NCBI GenBank assembly: GCA_003488525.1
Contig: DNLG01000143.1
Location: forward strand, 1 to 17,247
DNA from: Bacteroidota bacterium
Lineage (GTDB): Bacteria; Bacteroidota; Ignavibacteria; Kapaibacteriales; Kapaibacteriaceae
Direction: 5' to 3'
DNA length: 17,247 nucleotides
Shown: piece by piece, positions 13,581 to 17,247 of the stretch
Numbering within the stretch: the stretch's first letter is position 1
Layout: each line of letters starts with the position of its first letter
Translations under genes and position numbers: made by a program
The notes under the pieces: model-generated
The model's input: the letters and a program-made list of their open reading frames with translations, nothing else
The model's database searches: none
What the model was told of the DNA's origin: nothing

Positions 13581-15880
13581 GATACGCGCTCGGCCGTTGA
13601 TGCGCGGATCTTCTCCTTGGGTTCCATTCCATGCGGAATACGGAACACGATCTGTGTACCCTTGCCAGGCTCGCTGGTAACGCGGATGCGGCCACCGTGC
13701 AACTTCGTAACGTGATGCATGATCATCGTTCCAATGCCGTGCCCTGTGCCATCGGTGGACGAGCTGAAGTAGGGCTTCATCATATTGGCCATGGTCTCCG
13801 GGTCCATCCCCACGCCGGTGTCACTCACCGAAATGAAAACGTTCGAGTGATCAAACCACGTGGAGATCTCCACCGTTCCCTGTTGATTACGCAGCGCCTT
13901 TATGGCATTCTCGACAGCGTTGCGGACGGCCCGTGTGAGCTTCAATCGATCGGCCAGCATCAGCGTTCCGCGTAGCTTCATTGAAAACGTCACATGCGGA
14001 AACATCGCTGCATCGAACTCATGACGGACTTCCGTACAGAGCTCGGCACTGTGCACCACTGTGCGCTGGAAGACCTCCGAACGCGCAACTCCCAAAAGGT
14101 CGCGCACACGGTCGATCAGCACTCCGACCTGGAATAGGATCCGGCGGCGACGTTCATCATCGCCCCGTTGAACATCTCCGTGGATCTGTTCGGCATTGAG
14201 TCGAATGGTCGACAGATTGGTCTGCATGTCATGCGCCAGCTGGGCCCAGTTTGTCAGTCTTCGCTGTTCGAGCGTCTCGGTAATATCGACTCCTGCAAAG
14301 AGCAGTCCGCGCGACGAGCCAAGGGTTCCAACGATCGGCGTAGAGGTCATGATCAGTTCGCGCAGCTCGTCATCGACAAGAGTGCTTATCCGCTCAGAAT
14401 GCGAGTCCCGCGAAAGCCGGACACGATCAATAAACGACGACAGCTGTGCCAGACCCGGCTGATTCATGTATGTCGAGTACATGCGCCCCATCGGAACGTC
14501 CTGCGTGATTCGCAGCAATGCGGCTGCACGTTCGTTGGTGCGCAGGAGCCGGCCATTGACGTCGATGAAGAGAATCGCTCCTGACCCGGGAGCATCGATC
14601 ATCGCATCGAGGAACCGTTTCTGACGGCGGTAAACGAAGTACAGAACTCCGAGGGTCGACAAAAACAGCATCGGTATCACGTACCGCAGCAGCCACTCCC
14701 AGGAGCGGGCCACAAACCAGAGTCGCTGCGGATGCTCAATGATGCGCACCGAGTACGCAGGCGAGCTGATCTCATAACCACGCTCAAGGCGCACCACCTC
14801 CGCCAGATCCGACACCGGTAGCTCGATCGCATCCCTTGCAAGGATATCTCCATCCCCTGTTACGATGGCCACACCACCGGTAAAGACGGCCATCACCGTA
14901 TCGCCAAAGGCCCGAACAAGACGTGGCGATCCATACTCACCCGGAATGACCGTTCCTGCCGGCAGCTCGTCCAACGACTGTGACAAGGGAACCACAACAA
15001 CTTCTGCTCGACCCGATCGCGTGGTCAGAAGCGCGAGCGATCGCACGCCATCGGTCATCAGCCCCGTAACGCGCGATGCATCGACCGGCACCGAGCGCGT
15101 GGTCATCGACCGTGTCTCAAGGTCGAGCATGGTCACAACACAGCCATTAGCCCCCTCAAGTGACGAGTACAGAAGTACGGAAGAGCCGACCTGCTCGAAG
15201 CGCACAACATCCGACAGCGGCACAAGCACGGACGAGATCACCCTCATCGACGAATCCAGAAGAGCAAGGAAGGCCGACGGACCGCTACGATAGACCATCA
15301 CGAATCCCGGTCCCTTCGCAAGCGACACATACCCCGAGGCCAGCACACCGGTTTCGATCGGCCGAAGTGACAGGACATTTCCCGCGAGCTCCACCGACAG
15401 CAGCGTGCCATGAGCGTTGATCATGGCCGTCTGGCCGTCTGGTCCGATCATCAGACGCTCGGCCACATGGAGTCGATCCCTGCGGCGTGTGCTGTCGGAT
15501 GCGGACGCCGGCACGATAGCATCCGCCATGTGCCGGCTTCTATCAGAGTCGGAAAACCACCGCAGGCCAAGTCGACCTTCGGCACGATGCAGGATCAGTA
15601 ATCCGGAGCGCCACCGCGCTGCGTCCACAACTTCGAGCTGCGGCACACGATCGGCGAACTCCGGACTCGGCGCCTGCTGGTCATACACGGCCAGCGTTGT
15701 TGTCGTGCGGTCCCAGGCGGGACGCTGATACACCACCATGGAGCGCAGGGTATCACCGTTGGATGTGATCAGACGACCATTGAACGAGCGCTCAATGACG
15801 AGTCGAAGGGGCTCACCGGCATCGGCCCATGCTGCAACTGTTTGCAGGACAAGCGCGGCGATCACGACGAGTAGGTTCAT
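13577..15880 (-). CDS. Membrane sensor histidine kinase with large periplasmic sensor
   Basis: This 767-residue protein has a signal peptide (about 1-20), a periplasmic beta-rich region of about 370 residues that could be a propeller, one membrane helix (about 397-419, LLRYVIPMLFLSTLGVLYFVYR), a PAS domain (about 422-535) and a kinase core. H550 in AQLAHDMQTNL is the phosphorylated His; D551 and T554 keep the D-x-x-T pattern linked to phosphatase activity, but the usual Pro at +5 is N555. The ATPase shows N658 in NAVENAIKAL, DTGVGM, PYFSSS and GTGHGIGTMIM. It would sense an envelope signal and pass phosphate to a response regulator, none of which is encoded here. The ATG overlaps the ispF stop; a GGGAGG is only 1 base from it, too close for normal use, so translation probably depends on coupling. 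Confidence 0.88.
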   Translation of the reverse strand: MNLLVVIAALVLQTVAAWADAGEPLRLVIERSFNGRLITSNGDTLRSMVVYQRPAWDRTTTTLAVYDQQAPSPEFADRVPQLEVVDAARWRSGLLILHRAEGRLGLRWFSDSDRSRHMADAIVPASASDSTRRRDRLHVAERLMIGPDGQTAMINAHGTLLSVELAGNVLSLRPIETGVLASGYVSLAKGPGFVMVYRSGPSAFLALLDSSMRVISSVLVPLSDVVRFEQVGSSVLLYSSLEGANGCVVTMLDLETRSMTTRSVPVDASRVTGLMTDGVRSLALLTTRSGRAEVVVVPLSQSLDELPAGTVIPGEYGSPRLVRAFGDTVMAVFTGGVAIVTGDGDILARDAIELPVSDLAEVVRLERGYEISSPAYSVRIIEHPQRLWFVARSWEWLLRYVIPMLFLSTLGVLYFVYRRQKRFLDAMIDAPGSGAILFIDVNGRLLRTNERAAALLRITQDVPMGRMYSTYMNQPGLAQLSSFIDRVRLSRDSHSERISTLVDDELRELIMTSTPIVGTLGSSRGLLFAGVDITETLEQRRLTNWAQLAHDMQTNLSTIRLNAEQIHGDVQRGDDERRRRILFQVGVLIDRVRDLLGVARSEVFQRTVVHSAELCTEVRHEFDAAMFPHVTFSMKLRGTLMLADRLKLTRAVRNAVENAIKALRNQQGTVEISTWFDHSNVFISVSDTGVGMDPETMANMMKPYFSSSTDGTGHGIGTMIMHHVTKLHGGRIRVTSEPGKGTQIVFRIPHGMEPKEKIRASTAERVS

Positions 15881-16347
15881 GCCTCCCGGACTTCACAGAT
15901 CACAAAGGCGTGGACGCCTTCACGACGTCCGACGTATCCCATTCGCTCGCTCGTGGTGGCCTTCACCGATACACGGTTCAGAGCAATGCCGCACATCTCG
16001 GCAATGCGTTCGCGCATGGCCTGTTTGTAAGGCAGGATCTTCGGCGATTCGAGAACCAGCGCGCAATCGACATTAACAATCTCGCACCCGTGTTGTTTGA
16101 CGAGCTGCACAGCATGCTCCACAAAGCGCGAACTGGCGGCATCTTTCCAGCGGGGATCGGTATCCGGGAAATGCTCCCCGATATCCCCCAGTGCAAGTGC
16201 GCCGAGAAGGGCATCGACAAGTGCGTGCAGAACCACATCACCATCGCTGTGAGCTACAGTGCCATGGGGCGAGGGGATCTCCACCCCGCCGAGCACCAGC
16301 CTTCGGCCTTCTTCAAGCCGGTGTACGTCGAATCCGAATCCTACCAT
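15877..16347 (-). CDS. ispF: 2-C-methyl-D-erythritol 2,4-cyclodiphosphate synthase
   Basis: IspF closes the ring of 4-diphosphocytidyl-methylerythritol 2-phosphate with loss of CMP, the fifth step of the MEP isoprenoid pathway, in the cytoplasm. The 156 residues match the usual length. Metal ligands D7 and H9 (GFDVHRL) and H41 (HSDGDVVLHALVDALLGA) are present, as are GDIGEHFPDTDP and the KATTSERMGYVGRREG signature near the C-terminus. The protein begins directly with the first strand (MVGFGFDVH), so the ATG at 16347 is certain. It has no Shine-Dalgarno sequence, and the -7 box ends 4 bases before it. It leads a four-gene unit (ispF, kinase, ruvX, GWxTD) and would supply precursors for quinones, carriers and any carotenoids. 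Confidence 0.97.
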   Translation of the reverse strand: MVGFGFDVHRLEEGRRLVLGGVEIPSPHGTVAHSDGDVVLHALVDALLGALALGDIGEHFPDTDPRWKDAASSRFVEHAVQLVKQHGCEIVNVDCALVLESPKILPYKQAMRERIAEMCGIALNRVSVKATTSERMGYVGRREGVHAFVICEVREA

Positions 16348-16351
16348 GGTG

Positions 16352-16359
16352 CAAATCTA
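16352..16359 (-). promoter_or_regulatory. -7 promoter box for the ispF unit
   Basis: On the minus strand 16359 to 16352 reads TAGATTTG, a perfect TAnnTTTG, within a 14-mer identical to that in front of fbaB. Only CACC separates it from the ispF ATG, so the transcript would start at or within a base or two of the start codon. Confidence 0.6.
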
Positions 16360-16377
16360 CGGTGTGCATGGAATGTC

Positions 16378-16385
16378 GATCTTTG
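16378..16385 (+). promoter_or_regulatory. -7 promoter box for xseA
   Basis: GATCTTTG differs from TAnnTTTG at the first base and ends 6 bases before the xseA ATG. It diverges from the ispF box with exactly 18 bp between them. Confidence 0.4.
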
Positions 16386-16391
16386 TCCCCT

Positions 16392-17247
16392 ATGGCGGAA
16401 CAGGCAATCAGCGTATCGCTTCTGACCGGCGAGATCAAGCGCCTTCTCGAAAACGGGATCGGCGAGGTCCTGGTCGTGGGCGAGATCTCAAACTACAAAC
16501 TCCACAGTTCGGGTCATCGCTACTTCACGCTCAAGGATGCCGAGGCGGCCATCTCCGGCGTCATGTGGCGTACGCGTCCGCTGAACTTTGTCCCGCAGGA
16601 CGGCATGCGCGTTGTCGTGCGTGGCAGGCTGACGGTGTACAACGCCCAGGGCAAGTACCAGATCGACTGCATGGCCATGCGTCCTGAGGGCATCGGTGAC
16701 CTTCACCGAGCGTTTGAAGAACTCAAGCAGCGCCTCGGTGCGCAGGGCTATTTCGATCCGGGGCGCAAACGCCCCCTGCCACGACCTATCCGACGCGTCG
16801 GCATTGCAACCTCTCCCACCGGAGCCGTCATTCGTGACATGCTCACAACGATCGAGCGGCGCTTCCCGTCGCTCGAAGTGGTGTTCCGGCCGACGATCGT
16901 CCAAGGGGGCGAGCAGGCTTCCCGTGACATCGCAGCGGCGATCGAGCAGCTCAATCGCTGCGATGTCGATGTGATCATTGTGGGCCGCGGCGGCGGATCA
17001 CTCGAAGACCTCTGGTGCTTTAACTCGCAGGTGGTGGCCGATGCCATCCGTTCGAGCAGTACTCCGGTGATCTCGGCCGTTGGACACGAGACGGATGTAA
17101 CGATCTCCGACTGGGTGGCCGACGTGCGGGCCGCCACGCCAACGGCAGCGGCCGAGATGGTGACGCCCGTCACACGTCAGGACCTGTTGATGGCTCTCGA
17201 TGCCCTTACCCGCGAGATGACCGACGATGTTCGTCGAAACATCTCCG
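16392..17247 (+). CDS. xseA: Exodeoxyribonuclease VII large subunit, 3' end outside window
   Basis: The frame is open from the ATG at 16392 to the last base; 285 residues of a protein that is normally 400-450 long are seen. XseA with the small subunit XseB degrades single-stranded DNA from both ends into oligonucleotides and takes part in mismatch repair. Residues about 1-105 are the OB-fold DNA-binding domain (VSLLTGEIKRLLE, VVGEISNYKLHSSGHRYFTLKD). The catalytic domain begins with RRVGIATSPTGAVIRDM and shows GRGGGSLEDLW (G198 on) and ISAVGHETD with H232, then DVRAATPTAAAE. The start is 44 bp from ispF on the other strand, with a near-consensus -7 box 6 bases upstream and no ribosome binding site. 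Whether xseB follows cannot be seen. Confidence 0.95.
   Translation, partial: MAEQAISVSLLTGEIKRLLENGIGEVLVVGEISNYKLHSSGHRYFTLKDAEAAISGVMWRTRPLNFVPQDGMRVVVRGRLTVYNAQGKYQIDCMAMRPEGIGDLHRAFEELKQRLGAQGYFDPGRKRPLPRPIRRVGIATSPTGAVIRDMLTTIERRFPSLEVVFRPTIVQGGEQASRDIAAAIEQLNRCDVDVIIVGRGGGSLEDLWCFNSQVVADAIRSSSTPVISAVGHETDVTISDWVADVRAATPTAAAEMVTPVTRQDLLMALDALTREMTDDVRRNIS

Noticed and set aside
14865..15293. Antisense open frame of 142 codons inside the histidine kinase sensor region
   Set aside because: It is low-complexity Ser/Thr/Arg sequence with no start signals, while the kinase frame continues through it without a break.
1..17247. CRISPR array, tRNA, rRNA, insertion sequence or phage attachment site
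   Set aside because: I found no regularly spaced repeats, cloverleaf, terminal inverted repeats or integrase/transposase motifs; all gaps between genes are under 115 bp.

Overview
The window looks like a chromosomal segment from a bacterium of the Bacteroidota/Chlorobiota side of the tree, perhaps a Kapaibacteriota- or Ignavibacteria-like lineage. The signs are a protein with a type IX secretion (T9SS) C-terminal sorting domain, a GWxTD-domain lipoprotein-like secreted protein, and promoter boxes of the Bacteroidota -7 type (TAnnTTTG). The DNA is GC-rich, genes are packed with almost no intergenic space, and no mobile element, phage gene, tRNA, rRNA or CRISPR array is visible. The lineage call is inference from gene content; no marker such as 16S is present.

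Layout. (1) 1-1461, +: the 3' end of a large secreted T9SS-sorted surface protein, closed by a strong hairpin terminator. (2) 1535-5755, +: promoter, then fbaB (class I fructose-bisphosphate aldolase), an MdlA-like half ABC exporter and cbs (cystathionine beta-synthase), joined by 3-4 bp stop/start overlaps. (3) 5773-10051, -: a CrtC-like protein, mutL, an exported CpcT/CpeT-family protein and a FabI/FabL-type short-chain reductase; the first three are tightly coupled and the last has its own candidate promoter. (4) 10113-11743, +: a CrtQ/CruC-like membrane glycosyltransferase and a small membrane protein with a four-cysteine tail. (5) 11746-16347, -: ispF, a membrane histidine kinase with a large periplasmic sensor, ruvX and a GWxTD protein, all joined by ATGA overlaps. 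(6) 16392-end, +: the 5' part of xseA.

How genes may work together. The CrtC-like hydratase and the glycosyltransferase diverge from one 61 bp gap and together resemble the carotenoid hydroxylation/glycosylation steps known from green sulfur bacteria and other carotenoid producers. IspF (MEP isoprenoid pathway) lies about 6 kb away and would feed the same precursors, but that link is loose. MutL, RuvX and XseA are DNA repair/maintenance proteins placed in unrelated operons.

The most unusual material is regulatory. Both divergent gene pairs share an identical geometry: two diverging -7 boxes exactly 18 bp apart, with three of the four start codons only 4-6 nt from the box, as in leaderless transcripts. 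The octamer AGGGGGCT is also strongly over-represented, with ten copies in either orientation and inside genes. Several proteins carry changes in catalytic motifs: Asp instead of Glu after the Walker B of the ABC protein, loss of the MutL endonuclease motif, and a GTFTD instead of GWxTD.
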